In this document: piece after piece, positions 1 through 11,269 of the stretch
How positions within the stretch are numbered: the first letter of the stretch is position 1
How the letters are laid out: every line of letters begins with the position of its first letter
Source of the DNA: Irpex lacteus
Lineage: Eukaryota > Basidiomycota > Agaricomycetes > Polyporales > Irpicaceae
Assembly: GCA_001986395.2 (NCBI GenBank)
Contig: MQVO02000003.1
Location: 310,001-374,000 of the forward strand
Reading direction: 5' to 3'
DNA length: 64,000 nt
The notes under the pieces: model-generated
Told to the model about the DNA's origin: nothing
Database searches by the model: none
The model's input: the letters and a program-made list of their open reading frames with translations, nothing else
Position numbers and translations under genes: made by a program

Positions 1-89
1 TTCGTGAGACTGCGGAACGCTACTCTAAGGAAAAGGCGTGGAGAAACGACGTTTGGACGGGACCGGACGGGTCTTTGCGAGAATGGTAG
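1..89 (+). CDS. 3' end of an unidentified gene entering from the left edge
   Basis: Reading from base 3, 28 codons run to a TAG at 87-89 and give a charged, tryptophan-containing tail (RETAERYSKEKAWRND... ending SLREW). The composition looks like real coding sequence, not chance. Only the last 28 residues are visible, so neither family nor exon structure can be given. It would be convergent with the DUF4470-MYND gene, whose stop lies 66 bases further on. A chance reading frame is the main alternative. Confidence 0.4.
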   Translation, partial: RETAERYSKEKAWRNDVWTGPDGSLREW

Positions 90-154
90 CACGATCACCC
101 ATGTATGCGATCAACGAACAACAAAAAGGGCCATGCTAGATCGATAAATGGACT

Positions 155-3100
155 CTATACCTTAACACAGACCTTCTTGTGCTTCGGCCAATCCTTTGCC
201 TGGCACGTACTGCCACAGTAGATGGTTTGTTTGCAACGACTGCACCGCATAACTCGTGCGTCTTCGGGGATGGCGACTTCGCAACACGCGCATCGGGCCA
301 ATCCCTCTGTAGCTGGCTTTTGCATGGTTGCCTGAGTTGTCTGTTTCTTGCCTTTTACCTGGGAGGCGATGTCTCTGCCTACAGCATCCAAATAGGACAC
401 CGCGAAGAGAGGAGAGATGGCGATCCTCGTCACGTAAGGAGCGAATGGTGCCCAGTTCTTCCGCTTCTTGAAACTAGAGGAAACCCGATCACGACCGCAG
501 TCGCAGATGGGGACTTCTCCAAATTGTGTTCCGAGAGGTACAACCCCCTTACGCACGTAGGCGCAGTTTGTTTTGTGAGACCAGTCCCTACAACGCTCCA
601 CAAATGCGGGAATGAGGCGTGCCCATTCAGTCAATTCACTGTCTGGGCAGGCCAAGTGCGTGATACCCTCTGCCTGCTCCAACACTCCAAGTTTATTGAT
701 GAACTGAGCGACAAATGTATCATCTAGGGGGAGAACATAGCCATCCGCCACGATAGTATGTGAGGCGAGGTCGAGTCGGAGGTTCTCGATGAATATGACC
801 GTGCCGACGCCGCCTCCAGACATTTTGTGCAATCCGAATACACGAGATCCCTTCTCAGAGGCAGGCTTTATGATTCTGTGGAAGATGGAGACGATACTTT
901 GCTTCAGATGCACCAAAGCAGGCATGTTGCGGTGGTCTTTGACCATCGCTAAATTGCGTTCCTTATCCGAGAGCATGAGAGTCGCATGTATACCTGCCCA
1001 CGAGTAGTCTTTCTTGCTGCTAGTAACTTCCACCGTGGGCAGACGGTCAAGGTTGATCCTGTGGATGTTCCATGGCGCGCGAGTACCAGCAACATTGGCG
1101 ACGAAAAACTGGTCAGGGCGTAAGGCAGCCGCACTACACAAGGGAGCAACGACCTACAAAATATGTTATCATTATATACGAGGAGCGACAATACCCTGAA
1201 CAGGCTTACCTCGATCCAACCGGATTTACGTGCGATGCGAAGCTTCGTGTTGTCACCATCGACAGGGTAAGGGTATTTGAGCTGCTCAACAATATTGATC
1301 CCAATGTGAACATCTATTTGGCATGAACCGCCCTGCGACAGCGTAACTTGTGTCGAAGGTTTCGCTAGCTCCAGTTTGGTTCCGCCTTCAACGACCATAC
1401 GAGCAGTAAGTGTCCGTAGCACATGACCGCTGTCGTCGAATTGAGCCTGTGTAGTCATGATCGTCGCAGGAGGTATATGCGAACGACTGCCAGACGCAGC
1501 TCGAGTGATGGCACCGGCTCCGTGACTAGTGGGTCCAAGGGTGGGTAAGGAGCGAACCACGAATACAGACTCGGTATCCATGAGCGGCGCTGAGTGGAGC
1601 CTCATTGCAAAACCCAGTTTAGAGGCGAAAGAAGAGTGCATGGGTGTACTCTTGACAGCGAGCGTCACCAAAGTCTGCTCTGGGGAGATGGCGAGGAGCC
1701 AAGTCGGCACATAGAAGGCAACCACGAGGGAAGACTGTCCTAGTTTCCCTCGAGGATCTTCTATGAGACTGACCTGGCTATCCTCGCCTTTATCATCTAT
1801 GGTAACGGTTCCAAAGGCGACGTAAAGGGAGCTGAAATCGTTGTGGAAGTTGGCAGACATGCTGACAATTTCTGCATTCAACACGGGGGTTTTAGGCATA
1901 GTAGGATCATCAAGGGGTTCCAATTTCGAGCGAGGGATCTGCAGAACGATGCATACCGTAGGCGGAATCTCTCTCCATCCGCACAGTCTACCCATCCGAC
2001 GATTCTTCAGCAGTGCCGGAGTCTGACGGTTGAATATATCCTCGCTGTAGATGCCGAGCAAGTGAAGATGACACAGTAGTTCCTGATAGTGGTTGAGACC
2101 CATCATCAGCTGCCTATCGGAACTGACCATGAACAGAAGCGCCTCTACAACCCGGGGCCAGTCCGCTTCAATGGTGTCCTTGAGGTAGTGAATGAAAAGG
2201 GCAAAACTCTCCCTAGAGTAGTGAACAGAACTTTTGTCCCAGAAGTCTGTGACGTCTCCGAGATTTCTAAACATGGACATCGTGTCTTCGTACGAGAACA
2301 TTTGAAGATAAACGGAAAAGAGGAGACGTGCCAGCTGAGTACTCTCAGCAGCAATGCGCTCAGGGCTCGAGGATGTGACCTTCCAAACGAGTCGCTCGTG
2401 AAATTGCCTAGCTTCCAGCTCGGTCTGTTCTAGCAGCAGTGCTTGGTTCATCAGCTCATGGACGTTGGAGTGTGGCGTAAAGCCGGACACGAAGCTGATG
2501 GGAAGAAGGCCTAGGAGGGCAGAGATTGTGGTAATGTCTCCGCAAAGTCGATTCGCGAAGGAGCGAGTGGGATCCTTGCCCATTGCTAGTAGGGTCTCGG
2601 TGTTGACAGTGGAAAATGGAGTGCGCTTTAGGAGAGGCACAATCGCGAGGAGAATGTTAAGCATGCCGATATGATCTGACAAGTTGGAGGTATCGATTAT
2701 ATCGAACGATAACGGTGCCGTGAAGCTGGATTGCTCGCGCGAATAGTCGCCTCCGTCGAAGACAAGACGGGCGGCGTTCCACGCCTTGACGGGAAGCTGG
2801 GCGCTGATTTCAGAGTTAGGAGAGATCGAAACGGCACGTAGGCTGCGGCAGGTAGTGAGGACATCCCCAACGACTAGCCTGATGACAATATTGTTCTTCT
2901 CTTTGATCGAAGTGCAGAATGCTTCGCACCATGTTCGAAACTGGGTGTGCACAGTGCGAATGAGATCGTCCTTCGAGGCAGATGGTTTCTTGTTGAGTTC
3001 CAGATAAGCGGGAGCGAGAGGGAATGCTGTGATAGGGCAGGTACCGTAGTGCGCCACGAAACCTTCCATGTTAGAAGCAAACGCGAATGTGGGGTTTATA

Positions 3101-3898
3101 TTCGTCGCGTCAGGCTGGACGACAAGTGTACCGTTCTTCCAGAATTGGTCGTGTAGATCGGCGACGTCTGTCCCAGCGTAAGGACCAAACGGTCCCGCGT
3201 TGCGCTGAGCGGTCGCTACGTGACGGAAACGGCCTGCAATTTCGCGCATACTGTCCCGAAAATCTCTCTGAAATGCCTTGCGGCGTGCCCTAGGCCACTC
3301 GGACATAGCCACATACGATGACCAGAGGCGACGGATTTCCGCAAGCGTGTAACGGTTACAGAATCGGAAGACTGTCGCATAGGAAGAGGCGTTCCATGTT
3401 TCGATGTCCTTAGACAACTCGATAAGTTTCGAGCAGTGCGAGGTAAGGAGAGACAGTGAGGCATCATCGACCATGAAATGGTAGAAGATATTCCATAATT
3501 GGGCATGGATGATTTCGATGTTATGGTCGTACAGCAATGTGTACAAAATAACATTGCGAGCTGTCTTCCTTGTTAAACTCTAGTGTGATGGTTGGCATCT
3601 GATTGACTTACCCAGGACGGCCGGTTCCCAGTCGCAGCATGTAAAGTCGAGCTTACGATCTACTTCGCAGAAACAGGATGAAATCAGCATACAAACGTTT
3701 GGCAACAAGGGACTGACCTGGACGGCCGTCGTGACCACTGGCATATACGGTATACAGAACATTTCTCGTATCGCCACAGCCCAACAGAAGGATACTCGCA
3801 TCCTGCTCTGGAGGAAGGTACTCTGTCAAGCAGACAGGAGAGGTGTTGCCGATGGGATAGAAGAACCATTTCGACTCCCAGAAAATAGGATGCGACAT
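155..3898 (-). CDS. DUF4470 and MYND zinc-finger protein
   Basis: Four exons on the minus strand: 3718-3898, 3612-3659, 1210-3560 and 155-1153, giving 1192 residues. All three introns are 51-58 bp and phase-consistent. The N-terminus matches the DUF4470 pattern common in agaricomycetes (HPIFWESKWFFYPIGNT, then LPPEQDASILLLGCGDTRN, then RKLDFTCCDWEPAVLARN). The last ~45 residues form a MYND zinc finger with the C-x2-C, C-x2-C, YC-x3-C and H-x3-C ligands in order (CACC, CSRC, YCGSTC, HKKVC). MYND fingers bind proline-rich partner motifs. DUF4470 has no established activity, so the function is unknown. The long middle exon has no recognisable domain. Start is the ATG at 3896-3898. Confidence 0.88.
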
Positions 3899-4492
3899 GG
3901 TGGATGGCTGTGAAGAGGTAAGTCGTCAGGCGAGGCGTGAGTTTATACTCAGGCCAGACGCGCGAACACGTGCAAGTCAGCTTCCCGAGCAGTAGTCTAG
4001 GTGCTTAAAAAGTGGAGATTGATGAGCTGGATCAGAGACAATTGTATAGTGTTCGGTTCAAGGTGTTGAAGGTACAACAAATTATGGTCCGCAGCAAACG
4101 AAGAGTGCCATGACTGCGGGGATGCGAGGAAGGCCACATAGATGCCGCGAAATACAATCATGACTATATATGTGACTACCATAGCCAATGAATTCGACAA
4201 AACGCACACAGAGCGAGCTCTGGGTGCGCATTGCCGGATGCAATGCATGCAACATATTATTCCGTACCTATACCAAGCTTTAACCCAGTCAGCTATCACC
4301 GCCCATAGTATTATGCTCGGCGAACATATAGAGGTAGAATATCATATGTTGATGCCAGCTATAGAAAAATCTGACGATTAAATAGGAGAATACCAGATGA
4401 AGGAGAGACAACGCACGAGGAAAGAGCGTGCTCAGAATGTAGCCTTGATGAACAAGCGAAACGACCGATCATTAATCATAAATGAAGCCATC
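3899..4492. other. intergenic, nothing recognised
   Basis: 594 bases between the start of the DUF4470-MYND gene and the stop of RPC31, both on the minus strand. It must contain the promoter of the former. Short open frames here have no family resemblance and no convincing splice structure. Confidence 0.5.
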
Positions 4493-5409
4493 TCAATCAT
4501 AATCAAGTCCTAGGCACGGCAAGTGAGTAAAGAGAGCTATTGAGATAATAGAACGCTTACCACCACCGCCTCCATCACCGCCCCCTCCGCCACCCAGGTC
4601 GTCATTGTCGTCACCTTCCCCATTGTCGAAGTAATTCTCGGCGTAGTCATTGTCGTACTCCTCATCGACGTCGTAATCAGACTCTGCAGCAACGGAGCCA
4701 ACGTCGGATTTCTCAGCATCTGATTTATCCTGCTAAGCCGTTAGAGATTGACAGATGTCAAGGATGGGAGAGTAAGCACCTGATCGTCCGCGTCTTCGAC
4801 CAACTCGTCGAGATTCAAGCGCTTTTTAGAAATATGGTGCTCCACTGATATCAACTGTTAAAGGAGTAGTTGTTGACATTTAAACCTCGACTCACCTGCT
4901 TTCTTCCGCCGAGGGTTGAAGTAACCCTCGAGCACTTCTTTGGGGAAGAATGGCTCGTGAAGGTCTTTTCGTTTCAAGGTTGGCTGTGATGCGGTTGATG
5001 GACGGTACTTATCAGAGAATTTTGGAAGCTCTGTGTAGATTACTTCAGACTATCGTATAGATGGAGTGCATTTCTCTTACCAGTTGATTTCGTGGATTCT
5101 ACGATATAGTACGCTGATTGCCTCAGGCGGGTGGTAAAGCCAATTTGGAGCTCTGCCATACGTTTCTCATCTTCATTGTACTCAGCTAGTACAGGAAGAG
5201 GATCTAATGCCTAACATGCAGATGCTCGCGTCAGAAACTTCTATGTCGGAGCAGAAGGATGAACGCACTGGATACAACTCGGTGGCCTCTCGCGAAAGGT
5301 TTTGGAGATCGGCAAAGGTCAAACCCATTGGCGGTACATTTCCAGAGAGCCCACCAAAGCCTCCTCTCCCCCCTCTCCCTCTTCCACCTCCCCTACCACC
5401 TCTGGACAT
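4493..5409 (-). CDS. RPC31: RNA polymerase III subunit RPC31 (C31/RPC7 family)
   Basis: Six exons: 5269-5409, 5081-5210, 4896-5030, 4780-4844, 4561-4729 and a 17-base last exon 4493-4509; 218 residues. Introns are 50-58 bp and all junctions keep phase. It starts with a Gly/Arg-rich stretch (MSRGGRGGGRGRGGRGG). Then comes the family core: LPVLAEYNEDEKRMAELQ, a short segment ending YIVEST, and LKRKDLHEPFFPKEVLEGYF followed by NPRRKK. The tail is acidic (ESDYDVDEEYDNDYAENYF, then Gly/Asp) and ends GLDYD. RPC31 belongs to the Pol III-specific C82-C34-C31 heterotrimer, which opens the promoter during transcription of tRNA and 5S genes in the nucleus. It is divergent from YRA1, with 263 bp between the two starts. 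Confidence 0.9.
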
Positions 5410-5672
5410 ACTAATCGTGAGATATACAGGGAGAGTTAGAGAGGAACAAATGCGGCAATGACGGCAAACGATCAAGTGCGCAAAGTTGATGGGACTTGCT
5501 ATAGTGGGATTAGCTGCGGTAAGAGATATTCTAACTCCGATAAATGAGTATAAGGTCGTGTTCAAACTCAACGCGCCTGCGCCAATACGCCAGCAACGCC
5601 TCCTTTCTCCTCGCCCACCACCACGCCGTCGACACCACTCAACTCGACCAACTTTTTCGACCTCAATTAGAC

Positions 5673-7265
5673 ATGGACAAGACTCTGGACGATGTAAGAC
5701 TTTTTACATAGCAGTGCAGACATATCATCCATGTCTTGTTAATGCATATATCCGTGACGAACTACCGCAATGATGTTGACACGCTTCCGCATTGTAGATC
5801 ATCGCTACCCGTCCCAGGACTGGTCGTCGCACAAGCAGCCGTCGAGGAACCGCCAAGACTCAGGTTCTGGGGACCAGTAACAGCCCCGCCACTCGCGCTC
5901 GTGCTACCCCGACAGCTCCCGCCGCTAAGACGGCGGTTGCAGCCCAGCCCTCGGAGAAAATCATCGTTTCCAACCTTCCGCCTGATGTCAACGAGACTCA
6001 GATAAGGGTAAGTTATATAGACTTATATTATACTGGTTTCTCCTGACATGTGTCTTCTAGGAGCTATTCACACAGACTGTTGGTCCTCTCCGGGATGTCA
6101 CCCTCCATTTCGACTCCAAGGGCGTTTCCAAGGGTGTCGCCTGGGTTCAGTTTTTCTCGCAAGGGCGATGGTAACAAGGCCTACACGCAATACAACAACC
6201 GACTCATTGACGGAAGTTAGTACCGACTGCTTTCACTCCATCTTTCCCCCGTCCTTTGTTCGCCTAGCCAGAGTTGCGGTTGGTGCTTGGTGTTTAAGAT
6301 GTGCAGCCGTGAAGAGGAGGATCTTCGTCATGCGCGTGTCCCTTCTCAGCGCAACCGGACTTTCCACAGATGCCGATGAACTATACGCGACAGACGCCCC
6401 ACAGCATTGACCTCGACCTGGTCCTGGTCTGCAGTCGTCATACTGTGCTTCGCCAAGTCGTGCAGTTTGTACTCGGGGCGCTCTCTACCTCCAAGTAGTC
6501 GATCAGTGTGTGCAGGTCTGATCAGCCTTCACACACGATTCAAGATCCGACAGAGGTAGCACTGGAACCATGGGAGATGTATCATCTGATTCTTTCAGTT
6601 GGTCGCTTGTACTGGTAACGGTGGTCGCGATATGAGCCTACTCCTATGGGGCAAGCTCGAAGATAGACGGATAATCACTCGTTGATGGAAGACGGTAACG
6701 CTGATATGGGAGGTGATACACGAATGGTCCACGCACAAGATTGAGGTTCCGCAAGTAACATCCTTAACGCCTTTCCGTTGTTCTTGAAGCCTTCCACCCG
6801 CGATATGTGGTTCTCTTTGATTGCCTCCTTGCTTCAGAACCGTCGAACAGCCAACTAATGAATTACTCTGCTCCTCCCCTCGCCTTTTAATCATCGATGT
6901 CGAACTCAAACAGAGCGTCCCATGAAGATCGAAATCGTCGTCGACCCGTCCCGTCCCGCGTCGTTGGCCTCACGCGTTGCGCCTGCTCCTGCTGCTCCCG
7001 CCGCCGAAGGTGCAGCCAGGTAAGCGATACCTCTGCTAGAGATCTCTTTTGTCTTAATGTCTGTTCGTAGAAGTGGAGGAAGGCCGAGAAGAGGACGAGG
7101 TGGTGGCCGCAAGAGGACTGAGCGGCCGGCTAAGACCGCTGCTGACCTTGATGCCGAGATGGAGGTGAGTGGTTTGGTATCTTCTCTCGATAGCTGCCTT
7201 ATTCTTATACTCCAATCCAGGACTATACTGCTAGCTCCGCCCCAGCTGCTGCTGCTGCTGCGTAA
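5673..7265 (+). CDS. YRA1: mRNA-export adaptor YRA1/ALY-REF; one apparent frameshift
   Basis: Six exons: 5673-5693, 5798-6007, 6061-6215, 6914-7019, 7071-7164 and 7221-7265. Order: short N-terminal helix (MDKTLDDIIATRPRTGRRTS), Arg/Ala-rich linker, RRM (EKIIVSNLPPDVNETQIREL, GVSKGVAWVQF, KAYTQYNNRLIDGK), RGG-like box and an Ala-rich end. ALY/REF proteins join the TREX complex and hand spliced mRNA to the export receptor. As written, the frame breaks after VQF at 6151-6155, where a run of five T leads to a TAA at 6175. With four T it continues VQFSRKGDGNKAY and gives a normal 209-residue protein. Intron 3 is 698 bp, against about 50-55 bp for three of the other four (the first is 104 bp). The break may be a sequencing error or a real null allele. 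Confidence 0.85.
6216..6913 (+). other. exceptionally long intron 3 of YRA1 (698 bp)
   Basis: It begins GTTAGT right after the RRM codons for LIDG and ends CAAACAG before KRPMKIEIVV. It is more than ten times longer than most introns in the window. No open frame, RNA gene or terminal inverted repeat stands out inside it. The budding-yeast YRA1 gene also carries an unusually long intron used for autoregulation. Confidence 0.75.
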
Positions 7266-7615
7266 TGATTTTCTATCTCTTCGTGTCGTTGTAATAGTTC
7301 TTATCTCGTCTTGCTCCGCTTCGTATTCGTATGTCTTGAAACTGTCTGGACTCTTATAGTCGTATACTTGTCGCCATCCCAAATTCATACATTTACTCAG
7401 TATCCTGTTCCTGCACGAGCAAGCCAAGTATTGTCCAGAATGCTATGTCCCACGTTGGGTGCATACACCGCCGGGATTGAATTGACGCCTTAAGTACTCT
7501 GATCTCTCCTTCGGCGTTCGCACAAGTCTCAGTCGTTATTGTCTATCTCATTGACACTCACCCGCAACCACCACAACCAACTTCACTACAGTCTTGTCGC
7601 ACAACATTTACTCTT
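7266..7615. other. intergenic, YRA1 3' region and prenyltransferase promoter
   Basis: 350 bases between two plus-strand genes. No TATA box close to the next start, no repeat and no convincing open frame. Confidence 0.5.
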
Positions 7616-8921
7616 ATGTCGCACGTCAGTGGAGGTGACACGCCTAGCAAACCACCTTTATATTGCGAGAGGGAAGACTGGTCAGATATCGTACCTATTC
7701 CGCAATATGATGGTGTTAACCCCATAGCACCGATATTCTACAACCCTGAATGTGAGCACCTCTCTTGCGTGTACTGGTGTATACTCATGTGTTCGCATAG
7801 ACAAGGATGCTACAGATTACTTCCGTGGTATCCTCAAGACGGGTGAGATGAGTCCGCGGGTGCTTGAGCTCACCGAGAAGATTATCAGAATGAATCCCGC
7901 ACACTATTCGGCATGGTGAGTGATACAATATCCCAAGCGATACAGGGCTATAACAGAGAGTTATTATAGGCAATATCGATACAGAACTCTGCTCGCGACT
8001 AAATCACCCCTGGACGTCGAGCTGCGCCTTATGGACGCTGTGGCCATTCATTTCATGAAGACATACCAAGTTTGGCATCATCGCAGGCTCCTCCTCACCC
8101 TTCTCACTGCCTCTCCTTCTACGGCGACCACATCGAAGCCACTCCCCGATGTCTTTGATGTAGCAAGTAGTGAACTGGAATTCATTGCACGAGTTCTGGA
8201 GGAGGATTCAAAGAACTATCATACATGGTCGTACCGCGAGTGGATCCTGGCGCATATCGACGATGCCAGGCTCTGGCTGGGAGAGCTTCCATACGTGGAT
8301 GATTTGCTGGAGGCCGATGTGAGGAATAATTCGGCGTGGCACCATCGGTTCTTTGTAGTGTTTAGCAGAGGTGGGAAGAGGTCAGGTGCAACGCCTACAG
8401 AGGAGGCCGAGGTTTTGCAAAGAGAGATCAGGTACGTACTACATGCTCTTACACTAATTTACATCCTCTCATCAGGTCTGTGCTCGCCAGTTACACCAAG
8501 GATAAGATCGCTCTTGCACCAAATAACCCCTCCGCATGGAACTACCTTCGCGGTATTCTTGATCACACGCATACATCCTGGAGTACTCTAGTCACGTTTG
8601 CTATTCCGTACAGTCAGCCCCAGCCAGTTTCACGCTCTCCCGACGAGGTCGTTGATTTGGATAACCCAAAACCTCCGGCAGAAGCTGAGCTACCTTGCGC
8701 CGCTGCTCTGGATTTCCTTGCTGAGGCATACATCAGGGACGGAGGAGAGGGTGTTCAGAAGGCTGTGGCACTGTGGAAGTCGCTGGCCAACGAACACGAC
8801 ACAATCAGAAAGAAGTCGGTGAACGACCTTTTCCTCAAAGACATGTATCTGACCAACCGTTGTTCGATATAGGTATTGGGAGCACCGAATCAAAGAAGCC
8901 CTCACACACAAATCTGCATAA
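7616..8921 (+). CDS. RAM2: protein farnesyltransferase/geranylgeranyltransferase type I alpha subunit
   Basis: Five exons: 7616-7751, 7801-7915, 7970-8431, 8476-8814 and 8873-8921; 366 residues. The protein shows the family's repeated PPTA motifs of the form N-x-A-x(3)-W-x-x-R: NPAHYSAWQYRYRTLL, the AIHFMKTYQVWHHRRLLL region, EEDSKNYHTWSYREWIL, DVRNNSAWHHRFFV and APNNPSAWNYLRGIL. It ends DTIRKKYWEHRIKEAL. This subunit pairs with a farnesyl- or geranylgeranyl-specific beta subunit to prenylate CaaX proteins such as Ras and Rho in the cytosol. The last intron starts GTCGGT, a weak donor, but reading through it would lose the conserved YWEHR end. A decayed copy of its 3' part lies at 10920-11110. 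Confidence 0.92.
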
Positions 8922-9555
8922 CATAGGGCTTCATCAAGATAGAACAACATTGTATGTACAATAGCCATAAATCTGATCGCGAGTTGCTCGTCCATGAGCG
9001 GAAAGCAACTTGAAGCTACATAACTTAATCGCGTGATAAATACCGTCGGTTTCGCAGCTGCCTTAGCAATTCAGTAACTCAGAACTCATATCGAGTACCG
9101 TGACTTACAGTCAGTGTAGCCTATTCATAAACGCTCAATCTTGCTTACTCAAATTACTTTGCAGCTAGTTTCTGTTGTGGGCCTCGCATGACTCAGCGGA
9201 TCGCTTGGCGCAGGTTGCGATCGGATCTGCAGCTTGGATTATAAACCACAAGATCTCGTGCGTTTATCTGCGTTGAGCGGCTATTCACGCTTACCAACCT
9301 ACTTCCAGCGTGCGTCAATAATACGTAGGATAGGATGACAAGTACACGAGGCATACGGCGCTATCGAGCTATGATAGGCAATGTCTCTAGAATGCATGCA
9401 CTGTAAGTCTAACTTGAACATGTACGAACACGAAAAAGATGTCTCATCACTTAGTACCGCAGGGTATATATAAAGGCAATCGAAGTGATTCGGTATCAAA
9501 ATTCACCCCACCGTCGAAACACCAGGAATTCTTACTCCTTCGCATCGTACTGAGC
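8922..9555. promoter_or_regulatory. intergenic with TATA box of the Gfo/Idh/MocA gene
   Basis: 634 bases. A strong TATA element (TATATATAAA, about 9464-9474) lies some 85 bases before the ATG at 9556, a spacing that fits a TATA-driven promoter. Nothing else is recognised. Confidence 0.55.
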
Positions 9556-10870
9556 ATGTCACCCATTAGACTCGGGGTTATTGGCCTCTCTGCTCAAGGA
9601 TGGGCCGCCATGGCTCTCATTCCTCCCCTCTTCGACCCCTTGCTGAAGGACAAATACACTATCACAGCCGTCGCCACCAGCTCCGAGGCCTCTGCTCGCG
9701 CCTCTGTAGCCAAATACTCTGAACTCGCCGGGCACACGGTTAAAGGGTATTACGGTGAGAGCGGGGCCAAGGAGCTGGCTAACGATCCTAACGTGGATTT
9801 GGTGGTCGTGAGCGTGAAGGTTCCGGACCACTGGGCTGCAGTTTCGCCGGCACTCGAGGCGGGGAAGGATATCTATGTCGAGTGGTCACCGGGCAAGAAC
9901 TTCGAGGAGACTCAGAAGATCGCGGACGGCGCGAAGGCGAAAGGGCTAAGGACCTTTGTGGGGGCACAGTACTCACACAGTGCAACGACGAGGAAGGTTA
10001 GTAGCGGCGCTTTAGATATGGTTGTTGTCTGATTCAAGTATGATCCCCTATACAGGTCGAAGAGCTGATCAAAGGCGGGAAGGTGGGCAAAGTGCTTTCG
10101 ACTAGCACGGTACGTCACATCAACTCTATCAACTTTTTATTGAGAACTAACATAGATATCATATAGTACATTGTCGTCCCTCCTGAGATTGGGTTCGGAG
10201 GCAAGGCAACTACGAAAAGTAGCACGTACACTTTGGACGCCAATAATGGTGATTATGCTCCTCACATATTGCTATTACTCCAGACTCACTCCGCCTGCAC
10301 CCAGGCACGACGATATTGACAAATATCATCGGTCATCACCTTGCGAACATGCGACAGGTCCTAGGTGATATCACAGAGATCAGTGCCACCAGTGCGGTTC
10401 TGTTCCCAGATGTCCAAATTCTCGACAACTCCGGGAAACCGACTGGCGAGGTCCACAAGAAGACTGCGCCGGACCAAGTCGTCCTTACAGGTAGACTCGG
10501 CGGCGAGCACGACGGCGCGATCGTAACGATTCATGTTCAAGCCGGCCCACCCACTGGCCGTTTCACCTGGTTGATTGACGGTGAAGAGGGCAGCATCGAA
10601 GTGAAGAATCGCCCTGAGAATGGTCCGTACGGCGTATTTTTGGCTGTCAGCGAGTTGAAAGTGGGTCTGAATGGTGAGGAGATTGCTTTGGACGTGAAGG
10701 AGGAAGATCGCCTAGGGAATACTGGAAAGTCGTGGTTAGAGTATGCCAAGGGAAGCAAGGAGGGGAGGTACGACACGTTAGAAGATTCTCTCGCAGTCTG
10801 GCGTGTCTTGGATGGAGCCCTGAGGAGTATTGCGGATGATGGAAAGACGATCAGAGTCGCCCAGGCGTAG
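9556..10870 (+). CDS. Gfo/Idh/MocA-family oxidoreductase, Gal80-like
   Basis: Four exons: 9556-9996, 10056-10109, 10167-10248 and 10305-10870; 380 residues, the usual size. The N-terminal Rossmann fold begins RLGVIGLSAQGWA, a nucleotide-binding loop close to that of Gal80. Next come DLVVVSVKVPDHW and YVEWSPGKNFEE, where most dehydrogenases have E-K-P; the VEW form is typical of Gal80-like members. The C-terminal half carries the family beta-sheet domain (YTLDANNGTTILTN, TWLIDGEEGSIEV). In yeast Gal80 is a co-repressor. In filamentous fungi such proteins are mostly uncharacterised and may be enzymes, so substrate and role are open. The strong TATA box suggests regulated expression. Confidence 0.85.
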
Positions 10871-10919
10871 TTTGTTGTTTGTCATCAACTTCTTATTCCA
10901 TACTTACAATATGCATCAC

Positions 10920-11110
10920 TTGTGTATGGAAGACTCTAATCGCGTTTGCTGTTCCGTATACTAGTCTGCATCACCCAGTTTCTCACTCTCCCGAACATGA
11001 AGTCGACGTCTGTATAACCCAAATCTCGAGCAAAAACTGAGCTGCCTTACACCGCTGGTAATTAGAAACAATGTATTCAATCTAGCCGTTTGTTCGATAG
11101 TATGGTGGTT
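10920..11110 (+). pseudogene. decayed fragment of the prenyltransferase alpha gene
   Basis: This stretch aligns by eye with 8577-8707 of the RAM2 gene (for example GCGTTTGCTGTTCCGTATA against ACGTTTGCTATTCCGTACA). A further match, CCGTTTGTTCGATAGTATGG, corresponds to the last intron boundary near 8857-8877. The intervening part of the exon is deleted and the frame is lost. It sits directly downstream of the Gfo/Idh/MocA gene, about 2.3 kb from its source in the same orientation. A local duplication followed by decay explains it best. Confidence 0.75.
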
Positions 11111-11269
11111 ACCAATGCATGTGACAGTGGCCATGCATGACTTACAACAGTCACGGTAGTGACTAGTGACTGGTAGCTAACCAACTGGTGCTAGACGCCT
11201 AACAGTCTCTAACGCCATCACTGGCACTTGGGCCACTTTCTACACGAACTCGAAGCGAGTTATTCGAAC

